This document shows, piece after piece, positions 1-8,530 of a DNA stretch of 64,000 nt. The position numbers were made by a program, and so were the translations under genes. The notes under the pieces are model-generated. The model did no database searches and was not told the origin of the DNA. It saw only the letters and a program-made list of their open reading frames with translations. Source of the DNA: Bradyrhizobium nivariense (lineage in GTDB: Bacteria > Pseudomonadota > Alphaproteobacteria > Rhizobiales > Xanthobacteraceae); assembly GCF_029846715.1 (NCBI RefSeq), contig NZ_JARVWW010000030.1, forward strand, positions 1 to 64,000, in the 5' to 3' direction. The first letter of the stretch is position 1. Each line of letters starts with the position of its first letter.

Positions 1-40
1 AATCACGGTGAGAGTTGGACTCGCGGAGAGTCCCCCTCAC

Positions 41-92
41 CCGGATCGCATCGTTAGATGCGATCCGGCCTCTCCCCGCACGCGGGGAGAGG
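41..92. repeat. Two back-to-back palindromes downstream of the binding-protein gene
   Basis: Perfect 12-bp arms at 41-52 and 57-68 (CCGGATCGCATC with its complement) are followed by a second hairpin at 69-92 with CCTCTCCCCG arms. They lie just after the stop codon of the minus-strand binding-protein gene, so they could act as a transcript end. There is no T-run. The CTCTCCC/GGGAGAG theme recurs at 1129-1250 and 8609-8641, which points to a dispersed repeat family. Confidence 0.6.
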
Positions 93-101
93 CGAAGAAA
101 G

Positions 102-1037
102 CTAAAACGGGCTCACGGAAAAATACCGCAGCCACAGATCGGTATAGCGGCCCTTTTCCCAGACACGGAACATCGCCCAGTTCAGGGCCTGGCGCAGCAC
201 GTCGTTGCCCTTGCGGACGGCGATGCCGATGCCTTCGCCGAAGAAGCGGCTCTCGACGAAGGGGCCGCCGGAGAAGGCGCAGCAATCACCGGAATCGGTG
301 CCGTTGATCCAGAACGCCAGCGCGATGGCGTCACCGAAGATGAAGTCGACCTCGCCCTTGCGCAAGGCGGTGCGCAGGGCATCGTCGTTGGGATAGGGGT
401 GCAGCTCGGCGTCGGTGAACATCGCCTTGAGATAGGCTTCATGCGCAGAGCCGGCGATGACGCCGACCTTCTTGCCCTCGAGATATTCGGGGCGGATCTC
501 CGGCATCACCGCGTCCTTGCGCGAGGCGAAGCGCGCCGGCACGCGGTAATAGGGATCGGTGAAGTCGACGCGGGCGCGGAGCTGCGGGCTCACCGCCATC
601 GAGGCGATGATGGCGTCGCCCCGGTTGGAGGCGAGCGCGTCCACCAGCGTCTCGAAGCGGCGCATCTGCACCGTGCAGGTGACCTTGATCTCCTCGCACA
701 GCGCGCGGGCGAGGTCGACGTTGAAGCCGGCCGGATTGCCGTCGGCGCCGGTATAGTTGAACGGCGGATAGTCAGTCTCGGTCAGGAAGCGGATCACGGT
801 CAGGCGCGACAGGTCCGGACGCTCCGGCCGCCGCCGCGGGTCCCAGAAGCCCGGCACGGCCTGGGGGGCGGCTTGCGGCGCGACCTGCGGCGCCGCTTGG
901 GGGGCCGCTGGAGGCTGCTTGGCCGGGGCCTGCGCCTGCGCGCCGGGCAGGCCTGCGAACAGGCAAACGCCGACGGCCAGCCCGGTCAGCAAGCCACGGG
1001 CGGGTTTGGACGATTTCGCCTGTTGCGATGGAGCCAT
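102..1037 (-). CDS. Family 3 (polar amino acid type) ABC transporter substrate-binding protein
   Basis: This 311-residue protein is a periplasmic solute-binding protein of the kind that delivers polar amino acids to an ABC importer; no permease or ATPase gene adjoins it. A basic start and hydrophobic stretch (about residues 14-34, ending AQA) form a signal peptide. An Ala/Pro/Gln-rich linker with repeated AAPQ units covers about residues 37-62. The binding lobe begins near residue 79 with LTETDYPPFNYTG and continues with the family motif VDFTDPYYRVPARF. The start at 1037 places the signal peptide at the N-terminus. The ligand cannot be named. It is monocistronic as far as can be seen. Confidence 0.85.
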   Translation of the reverse strand: MAPSQQAKSSKPARGLLTGLAVGVCLFAGLPGAQAQAPAKQPPAAPQAAPQVAPQAAPQAVPGFWDPRRRPERPDLSRLTVIRFLTETDYPPFNYTGADGNPAGFNVDLARALCEEIKVTCTVQMRRFETLVDALASNRGDAIIASMAVSPQLRARVDFTDPYYRVPARFASRKDAVMPEIRPEYLEGKKVGVIAGSAHEAYLKAMFTDAELHPYPNDDALRTALRKGEVDFIFGDAIALAFWINGTDSGDCCAFSGGPFVESRFFGEGIGIAVRKGNDVLRQALNWAMFRVWEKGRYTDLWLRYFSVSPF

Positions 1038-1128
1038 CGGCTGAAAATGAACGAATTTCGTTGGGATCGGAGGGCCTTATAGACCATCCGGCCGGGAACG
1101 CGAGCAGGGATTGTGGCCAGGGTGCGCT

Positions 1129-1250
1129 CCCTCCCCCGCTTGCGGGGGAGGGTCGGGGAGAGGGTGTCTCCGCAGGCGAGAGCCCCTGCGTGGAGAGAGC
1201 CCTCACCCGGCGCGTTGCGCCGACCTCTCCCGCAAGCAAGCGGGAGAGGT
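1129..1250. repeat. Composite inverted repeat (CTCTCCC/GGGAGAG family)
   Basis: Two hairpins, CTCCCCCGCTTGCGGGGGAG at the left end and CCTCTCCCGC...GCGGGAGAGG at the right end, flank a segment with GAGAGGG and CCCTCACCC complementary blocks. This fills most of the 250-bp gap between two minus-strand genes. It is non-coding in appearance and resembles the palindromes at 41-92 and 8609-8641. Confidence 0.65.
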
Positions 1251-1289
1251 TACACCGAGCCTCGTCGCCCGACTTCCCAGAAAACGAGC

Positions 1290-1880
1290 CTACAGATACC
1301 GCTTCAACTCCACCGCGGCCTCTTCCGGCGTGCGCTTCAGGTTGAACGGCGAGACGAATCGGCCGTCGCGGTCCATCAGATAGATCAACGCCGTGTGGTC
1401 CATGGTGTAGTCGCCGTCCTTGGTCGGGACCTTCTTGGCGTAGACCCGGTAGGAGGTGATCACCTTGGCGGTCTCGGCGGGATCGCCGGAGAGGCCCTCG
1501 AGGTGCGGGTCGAAGCTCGACAGATAATCCTTCATCGCCGCCGGCGTATCGCGCTCGGGATCGACCGAGATGAAGACGGCATTGACCTTGTCGGCGTCCT
1601 TGCCCATCGCGCGCAGCACTTCCGAGAGCTCGAACAGGGAGGTCGGGCAGACGTCGGGACAATGGGTGTAGCCGAAGAAGATCAGGGTCGGCTTGCCCTT
1701 CAGGTTCTTGTCGGTGACGGCCTTGCCGTTCTGGTCGGTGAGCTGGAACGGGCCGCCGATCGCGGCCGGCTGCGCCACCTTGCTGACCCCGCCCATGGCC
1801 CAGAATACGATCAGGAGCCCAACGACGAGGCTTGCAGCGAAGGCGGTCGCGATCACCAGCGGACGGGCGATGGAGCTCAT
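1290..1880 (-). CDS. SCO1/SenC family copper chaperone
   Basis: This 196-residue membrane-anchored thioredoxin-fold protein belongs to the SCO family, which delivers copper to the CuA centre of cytochrome oxidase or reduces its cysteines. One N-terminal transmembrane segment (about 9-29) anchors it facing the periplasm. The copper ligands are visible: CPDVCP with Cys74 and Cys78, and a histidine in the later MDHTALIYL motif (His162). The length is typical. It is followed upstream by a 64-codon membrane-protein gene only 24 bp away, which suggests co-transcription. No oxidase subunit genes are nearby. Confidence 0.92.
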   Translation of the reverse strand: MSSIARPLVIATAFAASLVVGLLIVFWAMGGVSKVAQPAAIGGPFQLTDQNGKAVTDKNLKGKPTLIFFGYTHCPDVCPTSLFELSEVLRAMGKDADKVNAVFISVDPERDTPAAMKDYLSSFDPHLEGLSGDPAETAKVITSYRVYAKKVPTKDGDYTMDHTALIYLMDRDGRFVSPFNLKRTPEEAAVELKRYL

Positions 1881-1904
1881 GAGCGAAAAACTTCCTGTCG
1901 CGGG

Positions 1905-2099
1905 TCAGAAGCAGGCGGCAAAGCCGGTCCTGATCATTTCGAAGAACACCTGGCTGCCGTAGTGGAACCAGAGCGCGAGCGCGCCGAGCACGACCAGACC
2001 GCCGGTGCCTGCACCCGCCAACAGCAGCACGAACGGCATCCGGCCGGCAGTGGGCGGATTGTCCGATACAGGATGGGCGGAGTGCAGTGGTTGAGCCAT
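1905..2099 (-). CDS. Small single-pass membrane protein next to SCO
   Basis: This 64-residue protein has one clear transmembrane segment (about 22-45, with Gly/Leu/Ala-rich core) and a short polar N-terminus. It precedes the SCO gene in the same direction with a 24-bp gap, so the two are probably one transcript. No family is recognised. A role in oxidase copper assembly is a guess from position only. The high G/C third positions support real coding. Confidence 0.6.
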   Translation of the reverse strand: MAQPLHSAHPVSDNPPTAGRMPFVLLLAGAGTGGLVVLGALALWFHYGSQVFFEMIRTGFAACF

Positions 2100-2206
2100 G
2101 ACACGATCGGGGCGAAGGCCGGGGTTCCCGAGCGTTCAGATAAGCTTTGACCCGCCTGCGGGCAAGGCGCCGCTGGCTGGCAAACAATCCCGTCAGGCCG
2201 AGGATG

Positions 2207-2728
2207 TCAGTGCAGGAGCTGGCCCCGGGCGGATTCGAGCTGGTCCGCTTGCGGGAGCGGCACGCGCGACGGCTTGTTGGCCGAGGCCTGCGCGTCGAGG
2301 TAACAGGGCTTGTACATGGCCTGGAGCTGCCTGCCCTTCAGGAACAGCATATGCGGAGTGAGGCCGCCGCGCTGGTTGATCCAGCGCTTCACCTGCGACG
2401 GATACATCGCGTAGAGCATCTGGGTCGCTTCGGAATTGGTGACGGCGCGGCCGTTGGTGCCGAAATCCCAGGCAGCGTGGAAGCCCAGCGTCGCGTGCGA
2501 AGTCACGCAGATGCGGTCATGCGGGATGGCGCCGAGGACGATGGTGCAGGCAGAGGCGCAGAGACCGTCGATGATGACGGTGTCGCCCGATTGTCGCAGA
2601 TCCTGGTATCTGTCGACGTAGGTTCCGATCCGGCCGCCGCGGTCATCCGCGATCCGGACAACCGCCTGAGAAGCCCCCATGCTCGCGATCAGGAGAACCG
2701 CCGCGAGCAACCCCGTCAGAAACTTCAT
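2207..2728 (-). CDS. Secreted protein with ClpP/crotonase-like serine motif
   Basis: This 173-residue exported protein resembles the predicted periplasmic proteins of the COG3904 type, which have a ClpP-like core; this placement is from pattern only. A signal peptide is evident in residues 1-22 (MKFLTGLLAAVLLIASMGAS). The segment DGLCASACTIVLG carries the serine expected in such folds and is followed by the conserved ATLGFHAAWD. The start at 2728 is preferred over an upstream ATG at 2866 because it begins the signal peptide. The substrate is unknown. The gene stands alone and is divergent from the flavin dehydrogenase. Confidence 0.65.
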   Translation of the reverse strand: MKFLTGLLAAVLLIASMGASQAVVRIADDRGGRIGTYVDRYQDLRQSGDTVIIDGLCASACTIVLGAIPHDRICVTSHATLGFHAAWDFGTNGRAVTNSEATQMLYAMYPSQVKRWINQRGGLTPHMLFLKGRQLQAMYKPCYLDAQASANKPSRVPLPQADQLESARGQLLH

Positions 2729-2994
2729 TGGCCCCCGCCCCAGTCGAATTCGAATCTGCGTGTCAGGTGGTGATGCCCCGCTAGGGTCTGTCGTAACCGC
2801 GGCTTTGTCTAGGCATGCCGGCTCGCTCAAAACAAATTCAAATCCAGTGTTGCGTCCGCGCTGCACTCAGGCCCGCTTCGATCCCAAAGTGGAACAAGTT
2901 AACGAACTCTTACGCGCCAGGCCCTTGATCTCAGTTGCAACCGCTGGCTTCAATCCGGGTAACTACAGGGGGGAACCTGTGGAGGGGGAAACAC

Positions 2995-4653
2995 ATGGCC
3001 GAAGAGACAGACGTCATCGTCGTCGGTGCAGGACTATCGGGACTGGTGGCTGCAACCGAGATCGCGGATGCGGGCAAGCGCGTGATCGTGGTCGACCAGG
3101 AGGGCGAGCAGTCGCTGGGCGGCCAGGCGTTCTGGTCGTTCGGCGGATTGTTCCTGGTGGATTCGCCGGAGCAGCGTCGGCTCGGCATCAAGGACTCCTT
3201 CGAGCTTGCGATGCAGGACTGGCTCGGCACCGCCGGCTTCGACCGCGACGAGGATTTCTGGCCGCGCCAATGGGCCGAGGCCTATGTGGCATTCGCCGCC
3301 GGCGAGAAGCGCGACTGGCTGCGCGCGATGGGCCATCGCATCTTCCCCGTGGTCGGATGGGCCGAGCGCGGCGGCTATGACGCGATGGGCCACGGCAATT
3401 CGGTGCCGCGCTTTCATGTCACCTGGGGCACCGGGCCCGGCATCGTCGAGCCGTTCGAGCGCCGCGCGCGCGAGGCCGTCAGAAGCGGCCGGCTGAGCTT
3501 CAGGTTCCGCCACCGCGTCGATGCGCTCTCCATCACCAACGGCACGGTGGGTGGCGTCAGCGGCGCGATTCTCGCCCCCGACAATGTCGAGCGCGGCAAG
3601 AGCTCGTCGCGCAACGTCGTCGGCGAGTTTGCATTGAAGGCGCAGGCCGTGATCGTCGCCTCTGGCGGCATCGGCGGCAATCACGAGCTGGTGCGGCAGA
3701 ACTGGCCGAAGCGGCTCGGCGAGCCGCCAAAATTCATGATCTCCGGCGTGCCCGAGCATGTCGACGGCCGCATGATCGGCATCACCGAGAAATCAGGCGC
3801 GCGGCTGATCAACCGCGACCGCATGTGGCATTATGTCGAAGGCATCCAGAACTGGAATCCAATCTGGCCGCGCCATGGCATCCGCATCCTGCCCGGCCCG
3901 TCCTCGATGTGGTTCGATGCCACCGGCACGCGATTGCCGGCGCCGCTCTTTCCCGGCTCCGACACGCTCGGCCAGCTCCAATACATCATGTCCACCGGCT
4001 ACGATTATTCCTGGTTCATCCTGACCCAGAGCATCATCAAGAAGGAGTTTGCGCTATCGGGATCGGAGCAGAACCCCGACCTCACAGGCAAGAGCTGGCG
4101 GATGACCTTGCGCCGCGCCACCAACAAGGGCGCGCCGGCGCCGGTGGAAGCGTTCAAAAGCCATGGTGTCGACTTCATCGTGCGCGACAAGATCGAGGAT
4201 CTCGTTGCGGCCATGAACAAGCTCACCGGCAGCGAGCTGCTCAAGCTCGAGCACATCAAGATGCAGATCGAGGCGCGCGACCGCGAGATCGCCAACCCTT
4301 ACGTCAAGGATGCGCAGGTGATGAACATCCACAATGCGCGGCGCTATATCGGCGACAGACTGATCCGCACCGCATCGCCGCACCGCATCCTCGATCCCGC
4401 GCAAGGACCGCTGATCGCGGTCAAGCTCAACATCCTCACCCGCAAGACGCTGGGCGGCTTCGAGACCGACCTCTCTTCGCGCGTGTTCGGCGAGGAGGGC
4501 AGCGTCATTCCAGGCCTCTATGCAGCCGGCGAAGCCGCCGGCTTCGGCGGCGGCGGCGTGCACGGCTACCGCTCGCTGGAAGGCACGTTCCTCGGCGGCT
4601 GCCTGTTCTCGGGCCGCAATGCCGGCCGGGCCGCGGCGAAGGCGGTCGGCTAG
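2995..4653 (+). CDS. FAD-binding dehydrogenase (fumarate reductase/ketosteroid dehydrogenase superfamily)
   Basis: A 552-residue flavoprotein. The N-terminal dinucleotide fold DVIVVGAGLSGLVAATE begins at about residue 6. The C-terminal FAD motif (VIPGLYAAGEAAGFGGGG) carries the cap and flavin contacts typical of the FRD/KstD/succinate dehydrogenase flavoprotein superfamily. Proteins of this size are usually annotated simply as FAD-binding dehydrogenase, and the substrate is unknown. The start at 2995 follows a purine-rich stretch (GGAGGGG) a few bases upstream and begins directly with the FAD fold. It ends three bases before the esterase gene, so the two genes probably form an operon. Confidence 0.88.
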   Translation: MAEETDVIVVGAGLSGLVAATEIADAGKRVIVVDQEGEQSLGGQAFWSFGGLFLVDSPEQRRLGIKDSFELAMQDWLGTAGFDRDEDFWPRQWAEAYVAFAAGEKRDWLRAMGHRIFPVVGWAERGGYDAMGHGNSVPRFHVTWGTGPGIVEPFERRAREAVRSGRLSFRFRHRVDALSITNGTVGGVSGAILAPDNVERGKSSSRNVVGEFALKAQAVIVASGGIGGNHELVRQNWPKRLGEPPKFMISGVPEHVDGRMIGITEKSGARLINRDRMWHYVEGIQNWNPIWPRHGIRILPGPSSMWFDATGTRLPAPLFPGSDTLGQLQYIMSTGYDYSWFILTQSIIKKEFALSGSEQNPDLTGKSWRMTLRRATNKGAPAPVEAFKSHGVDFIVRDKIEDLVAAMNKLTGSELLKLEHIKMQIEARDREIANPYVKDAQVMNIHNARRYIGDRLIRTASPHRILDPAQGPLIAVKLNILTRKTLGGFETDLSSRVFGEEGSVIPGLYAAGEAAGFGGGGVHGYRSLEGTFLGGCLFSGRNAGRAAAKAVG

Positions 4654-4656
4654 ATC

Positions 4657-5574
4657 ATGCGGCGGTGGATGCGGATCGCGGCGTTTGTTGCGGCATCGGC
4701 CGCCGCCTCGGCTGCGTCCGCCGATACGATCGACGTCGACGGCGTGAAGCGATCCTACACTGTGCAACTGCCGGCGAAGCGGCTTGTGCCGCTCGTGGTC
4801 GTGCTGCACGGCAACACCCAGCGCGGCGCCGACATGATGACGCGAACGGCGTGGCCGCAGGTCGCAAAGCGCGAAGGGTTTGCCGTGGTCTTTCCCGATG
4901 GCCTCAACCACGCATGGGCCGACGCGAGGACCAAGGCAGGACCCGCGCTTCGTGGTCCGCCCGCGGGCACCGACGACGTCGCCTTCATCGCAAAGCTCGT
5001 CGAGACCCTGGTGGCGAACGGCACCGCCGACCCTCACCGCGTCTATGTCACCGGCATCTCCAATGGCGGCGCCATGGCGATGACGCTCGTCTGTGCCCGC
5101 GCCGATCTGTTTGCTGCCGGCGCGAGCGTGATCATGAATCTCACTGATGAGGCCGCAGTCACCTGCCATCCGTCGCGGCCGCTGCCGATGCTGCTGATGA
5201 ACGGCACGGCCGACCCGCTGGTCCCCTACGAGGGCGGCCGCGGATCGAGCTATTATGCCGCAGACGGGTTCTGGTCCACCGACGAGACGCTGGCGTTCTG
5301 GCGCAAGCTCAACGGCTGCGAGACCGATAACGCCGACATGACCGATCTGCCCGACAGGGCGCCCGCAGACCAGTCCACGGTCACGCGGATCTCCACGCGC
5401 TGTCCCAGCGGGCACGACGTCGTGCTTTATCGCATCAATCAAGGCGGCCACCGCATGCCCGGATTTTCTCCGGATGCCCGCTTCCCGAAGGTCGCAGCCG
5501 GCTTGCTCGGGGGGCAGAACGGCGACATCGACGGCGCCGAGACGATCTGGACATTCTTCAGCCGGTTTCCTTAA
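4657..5574 (+). CDS. Secreted PHB depolymerase/feruloyl esterase-type alpha/beta hydrolase (LpqC-like)
   Basis: A 305-residue exported esterase. Signal peptide: residues 1-22 (MRRWMRIAAFVAASAAASAA). The alpha/beta hydrolase landmarks are in order: oxyanion-region motif VVLHGNTQRGADM, nucleophile elbow GISNGG, acid loop NGTADPLVPYEGG, and the catalytic histidine in INQGGHRMPG. It belongs with the poly(3-hydroxybutyrate) depolymerase/LpqC family, whose members hydrolyse polyesters or plant-type esters; which one cannot be read here. It is coupled to the preceding flavin dehydrogenase with a 3-base gap, suggesting one pathway: ester cleavage followed by oxidation. Confidence 0.85.
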   Translation: MRRWMRIAAFVAASAAASAASADTIDVDGVKRSYTVQLPAKRLVPLVVVLHGNTQRGADMMTRTAWPQVAKREGFAVVFPDGLNHAWADARTKAGPALRGPPAGTDDVAFIAKLVETLVANGTADPHRVYVTGISNGGAMAMTLVCARADLFAAGASVIMNLTDEAAVTCHPSRPLPMLLMNGTADPLVPYEGGRGSSYYAADGFWSTDETLAFWRKLNGCETDNADMTDLPDRAPADQSTVTRISTRCPSGHDVVLYRINQGGHRMPGFSPDARFPKVAAGLLGGQNGDIDGAETIWTFFSRFP

Positions 5575-5579
5575 GCGCG

Positions 5580-5607
5580 GCGCATGCATTGCCGGCGACG
5601 CATGCGC
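5580..5607. repeat. Inverted repeat after the esterase gene
   Basis: Eight-base arms (GCGCATGC and its complement) enclose 12 bases just beyond the esterase stop codon. It may be a weak transcript end. There is no T-tract. Confidence 0.4.
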
Positions 5608-5671
5608 GCCCGGGGTGGCATAGCGCAAGGCGCTGCGCTAGACAGGGCCGCCATTCAAAGGAGACACCCCA

Positions 5672-6022
5672 ATGAGCATTCAGCGTCTTGAAACCGGCCC
5701 GCGCATGAGCCAGGTCGTCGTGCACGGCAACACCGTCTATCTCGCCGGTGTCGTCGCCAACAATGCCGCCGGCGAAAGCGTGACGAAGCAGACCCAGGCC
5801 ATCCTGGCGACCATCGACGGCCATCTCGCCAAGGCCGGCACCGACAAGTCGAAGCTGCTGTCGGCCACGATCTACATCACCGACATGAAGACGTTTGGCG
5901 AGATGAACGCGGTGTGGGACGCCTGGGTCTCGCCCGGCAACACCCCGGCGCGCGCCACCGTCGAAGCCAAGCTCGCGGCGGCGCAATACACCGTCGAGAT
6001 CATGGTCACCGCGGCGAAGTAA
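5672..6022 (+). CDS. RidA family protein (YjgF/YER057c/UK114)
   Basis: A 116-residue member of the RidA family, small trimeric cytosolic proteins that deaminate reactive enamine/imine intermediates. Visible features are the internal YLAGVVANNAAG segment, the QTQAILATIDGHL helix and the SATIYITDMKTFGEMN strand. Its arrangement matches the RidA fold, but the catalytic arginine position reads ARATVEAKLA, so the Arg is present in a slightly atypical context. A ribosome-binding site (AAAGGAGA) lies about 6 bases upstream of the ATG. It has no obvious operon partner; a perfect palindrome follows it. Confidence 0.88.
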   Translation: MSIQRLETGPRMSQVVVHGNTVYLAGVVANNAAGESVTKQTQAILATIDGHLAKAGTDKSKLLSATIYITDMKTFGEMNAVWDAWVSPGNTPARATVEAKLAAAQYTVEIMVTAAK

Positions 6023-6032
6023 CTCCGGAAAA

Positions 6033-6079
6033 TTCACGCGCGCTGATGACCTCAGAGGTAATCGATCAGCGCGCGTGAA
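6033..6079. repeat. Perfect 15-bp inverted repeat between ridA-like and NTF2-like genes
   Basis: The arms TTCACGCGCGCTGAT at 6033-6047 and their exact complement at 6065-6079 enclose 17 bases. It starts 11 bp after a stop codon and ends about 54 bp before the next ATG. It could terminate, insulate or bind a regulator. No T-run follows. Confidence 0.6.
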
Positions 6080-6132
6080 CCTTCGATAGTCAGGGTCGGC
6101 CGAACAACACGGCGCCATCGAAGGAGAAGACC

Positions 6133-6498
6133 ATGACCGACCCCATCGCCATCGCCCGCCGCTACATCGATCTCTGGAACGAGCGCGCCACCGGCCGCCG
6201 TCGCGAACTGCTCAGCGAGAACTGGACGGCGGATGCGAGCTATGTCGATCCCCTGATGAAGGGCGACGGCCATGACGGCGTCGATGCGCTGATCGCAGGC
6301 GTGCAGCAGCGCTTTCCGGACTTCAAGTTCAAGCTGATCGGCGAGCCCAACGGCTACGGCGACCATGTCCGCTTCAGCTGGGGCCTCGGCCCCGACGGCG
6401 TCGACAGCCCGATCAAGGGGACAGATTTTGCCGTGCTGAAGGACGGCCGTATCAGGAGCATCACGGGATTTCTGGACCAGGTGCCCGCGGGCGCGTGA
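6133..6498 (+). CDS. NTF2-like/SnoaL-type protein
   Basis: A 121-residue protein with the cone-shaped NTF2-like pattern: an N-terminal helix with AIARRYIDLWNERA, then DASYVDPLMKG, a GVDALIAGVQQRFPDFKFKL stretch, and a C-terminal strand pair ending FLDQVPAGA. Members are often annotated as polyketide cyclase-like or ester cyclase-like, with no function assignable from sequence. A GAAGGAGA ribosome-binding site precedes the ATG. It is separated from the ridA-like gene by a strong palindrome, so co-transcription is uncertain. Confidence 0.8.
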   Translation: MTDPIAIARRYIDLWNERATGRRRELLSENWTADASYVDPLMKGDGHDGVDALIAGVQQRFPDFKFKLIGEPNGYGDHVRFSWGLGPDGVDSPIKGTDFAVLKDGRIRSITGFLDQVPAGA

Positions 6499-6520
6499 GG
6501 ACACGCTGCCTCAAACTCCG

Positions 6521-6650
6521 TCGTCGTCCCGGCGAAGGCCGGGACCCATACCGCGTGATGTCTCGGGTTGCGGAAGGTAGGAGTCTCGAGCGACCATTCC
6601 ACGCCAAAACTCAATCCTGAGGTTATGGGTCCCGGCCCTCGCCGGGACGA
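6521..6650. repeat. Dispersed palindromic element, GTCCTGG/GTCCCGG family, copy 1
   Basis: Left arm CGTCGTCCCGGCGAAGGCC and right arm GGCCCTCGCCGGGACGAC are complementary, and each arm is itself a hairpin. An inner CCCAT/ATGGG pair closes the central segment. The same architecture appears at 32262-32382, 46998-47120 and 62066-62194, where the arm hairpins read CCTGG/CCAGG instead of CCCGG/CCGGG. Confidence 0.8.
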
Positions 6651-6691
6651 CACCTGTGTTTGGGTGCGAGGTTGGTCCAGCTCAGCAGGTT

Positions 6692-7540
6692 TTAACCAGC
6701 CACCAACCGATACGCAGCCTTCGCATTCACGCCGAACGCCTTCTCCCGCACCTGCGGACCGAGCTTCATCAGGCACGCATCCAGCGCTCCCTTGATCTCG
6801 CCGTAGCTGCCCGCAAGCAGGCACACCGGCCAGTCCGAGCCGAAGATCAGGCGATCCTCGCCAAAGCATTTCGCGGCGTGCGCGACGAACGGGAACAGCC
6901 GCTCCGCATTCCAGTCGCTCCACACCGCTTCCGTCGCCAGCCCCGAGACCTTGCACCAGACATTGCCGCACGCCGCGAGTGCCGCGATGCGATCGGACCA
7001 TTCGGTGCTTCCGCCGTCGGCGATCGGCGGCTTGGCCGCGTGGTCGAGCACGAAGCGCGCCTGCGGGAAGGCCTGTGCGGTTGCGATCGCCGCCGGCAAC
7101 TCGCGGGCGCGGACGAGGAAATCGTAGGCGAGATCGTGCGCGAACACGGCCGTGAGACCGCGCTGGACATCCTCGCGCAGCAGCCAGTCGGGATCGGCCT
7201 CGTCATGGACCTGGTGGCGGATCCCGACCAGCTTGTCGCCACCGGGCAATGCGCGCAGCCGGGCCAGCGTTTCGCCAAGCACAGCGTCGGTCAGATCTGC
7301 CCAGCCGACGACGCCGATCACCGAGGGCGTCGCATGCGCGATCCGCAAGAATTCCTCGGTCTCCTCCAGCGCCGAGCGGCATTGCACCACGATGCTCGCG
7401 TCGATGCCGTTCGCTCTCAAGAGCGGCGCGAGATCGGCCGGACCGAAGGCGCGCCGGATCGGCGTGAGCTCGGGCGCGTCCATCCAGGGATAGTCGGCGC
7501 GCGCGGGATCCCAAAAATGCTGATGTCCGTCGATGATCAT
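6692..7540 (-). CDS. Amidohydrolase-family sugar lactonase (L-fuconolactonase/rhamnonolactonase type)
   Basis: A 282-residue TIM-barrel hydrolase of the amidohydrolase-2 family. The metal/catalytic motif HQHFWDP sits at residues 6-12, and FGSDWPVC near residue 240 carries the conserved aspartate. Relatives open sugar lactones (L-fucono-, L-rhamnono- or galactaro-lactone). It is the last gene of the minus-strand sugar cluster and follows the aldo/keto reductase by three bases, so the pair probably oxidises an aldose to its lactone and then hydrolyses it to the sugar acid. The exact sugar is not readable from the sequence. Confidence 0.82.
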   Translation of the reverse strand: MIIDGHQHFWDPARADYPWMDAPELTPIRRAFGPADLAPLLRANGIDASIVVQCRSALEETEEFLRIAHATPSVIGVVGWADLTDAVLGETLARLRALPGGDKLVGIRHQVHDEADPDWLLREDVQRGLTAVFAHDLAYDFLVRARELPAAIATAQAFPQARFVLDHAAKPPIADGGSTEWSDRIAALAACGNVWCKVSGLATEAVWSDWNAERLFPFVAHAAKCFGEDRLIFGSDWPVCLLAGSYGEIKGALDACLMKLGPQVREKAFGVNAKAAYRLVAG

Positions 7541-7543
7541 GCC

Positions 7544-8521
7544 TTACGCTCCGCCCGGCAATGGCGCCCGGATATCGACGAGTTTTCGCGCACGAAGTTC
7601 CTGCCAGAACGCCGCCGGCACCGCCATCTCCGACATCGCGATGTTGTCGGCAACTTCCGCGGCGTTGCGCGCGCCCATCACGGCGACCGTGACGGCCGGA
7701 TGGGCCATGCAGAACTGGAGCGCGGCGGCTTTCAGCTCCGTGCCGTGCTTGCGGCAGAGCTCGTCGAGCGCGAGCGCACGGGCGACGAGCGCCGCATCGG
7801 CGTCCTGATAGTTGAATTTCGCGCCCGTGTGCGGATTGGCCAGAATGCCGCTGTTGTAGATGCCCCCGAGCAGGATGCCGATGTGCTTCGCGGCGCAGGC
7901 TGGGAACAGCGCATCCAGCGCGCCCTGGTCGAGCAGCGTGTAGCGGCCGGCGAGCAGGAAGCAGTCGACCGGAACGGCCTCTGCAAAACGCACCGGCATC
8001 TCCGACTGATTCATGCCGGCGCCGATTGCCTTGACCGTGCCCTCGGTGCGCAGACGCTGGAGCGCGCGGAAGGCGCCGGCCACAGCGTCATCATAATGAT
8101 CGTCGGGATCATGCACGAGCAGGACGTCGACGCGGTCGAGCCCAAGGCGCGCCAGGCTCTCCTCCACCGATCGCATCACGCCGTCATAGGAGAAGTCGAA
8201 CACCGGCCGCTCGCGCGGCGCGCCCTTGTAGTGCTCGTCCTCGGCGGCAGCGCCATCGGGCGCGCGCAGCAGGCGGCCGACCTTGGTCGAGATGGCGTAG
8301 GAATCACGCGGCTGTTGCCGCAGGAATGCGCCAAGCCGCCGTTCCGCGAGGCCAAAGCCGTAGAGCGGCGCGGTGTCGAAGAAGCGGATTCCGAGCGACC
8401 AGGCGCGGGCGACCGTCGCTTCCGCATCGGCATCGCTGACGGGGGTGAACAATCCGCCGAGCGGGGCGGAACCGAGGCCGAGTGAGGTGACGTCGAGAGA
8501 GCCGAGCCGCGACCTTTTCAT
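7544..8521 (-). CDS. Aldo/keto reductase (aldose 1-dehydrogenase type)
   Basis: A 325-residue NAD(P)-dependent oxidoreductase of the aldo/keto reductase superfamily, closest in pattern to the D-threo-aldose/L-fucose 1-dehydrogenase branch. Visible are FFDTAPLYGFGLAERRLG with the catalytic Asp/Tyr, the ISTKVGRL lysine strand and DVLLVHDPDDH with the histidine. The start at 8521 has GGAAGG 8 bases upstream. An ATG at 8527 is too close to that site, but the reading frame stays open for another 35 codons through a 15-bp tandem repeat. It is coupled to the lactonase gene, giving a plausible oxidative step on the imported sugar. Confidence 0.85.
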   Translation of the reverse strand: MKRSRLGSLDVTSLGLGSAPLGGLFTPVSDADAEATVARAWSLGIRFFDTAPLYGFGLAERRLGAFLRQQPRDSYAISTKVGRLLRAPDGAAAEDEHYKGAPRERPVFDFSYDGVMRSVEESLARLGLDRVDVLLVHDPDDHYDDAVAGAFRALQRLRTEGTVKAIGAGMNQSEMPVRFAEAVPVDCFLLAGRYTLLDQGALDALFPACAAKHIGILLGGIYNSGILANPHTGAKFNYQDADAALVARALALDELCRKHGTELKAAALQFCMAHPAVTVAVMGARNAAEVADNIAMSEMAVPAAFWQELRARKLVDIRAPLPGGA

Positions 8522-8530
8522 TCCCATTGC

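Noticed and set aside
3825..5147. Plus-strand frame overlapping the FAD dehydrogenase gene in another phase
   Set aside because: It is an alternative frame over a strong gene with an Arg/His-rich composition and no recognisable motif.
4054..5628. Long minus-strand open frame opposite the dehydrogenase and esterase genes
   Set aside because: Its translation is low-complexity, Ala/Arg-rich and lacks any domain, and it is antisense to two well-supported genes. High GC leaves such frames open by chance.
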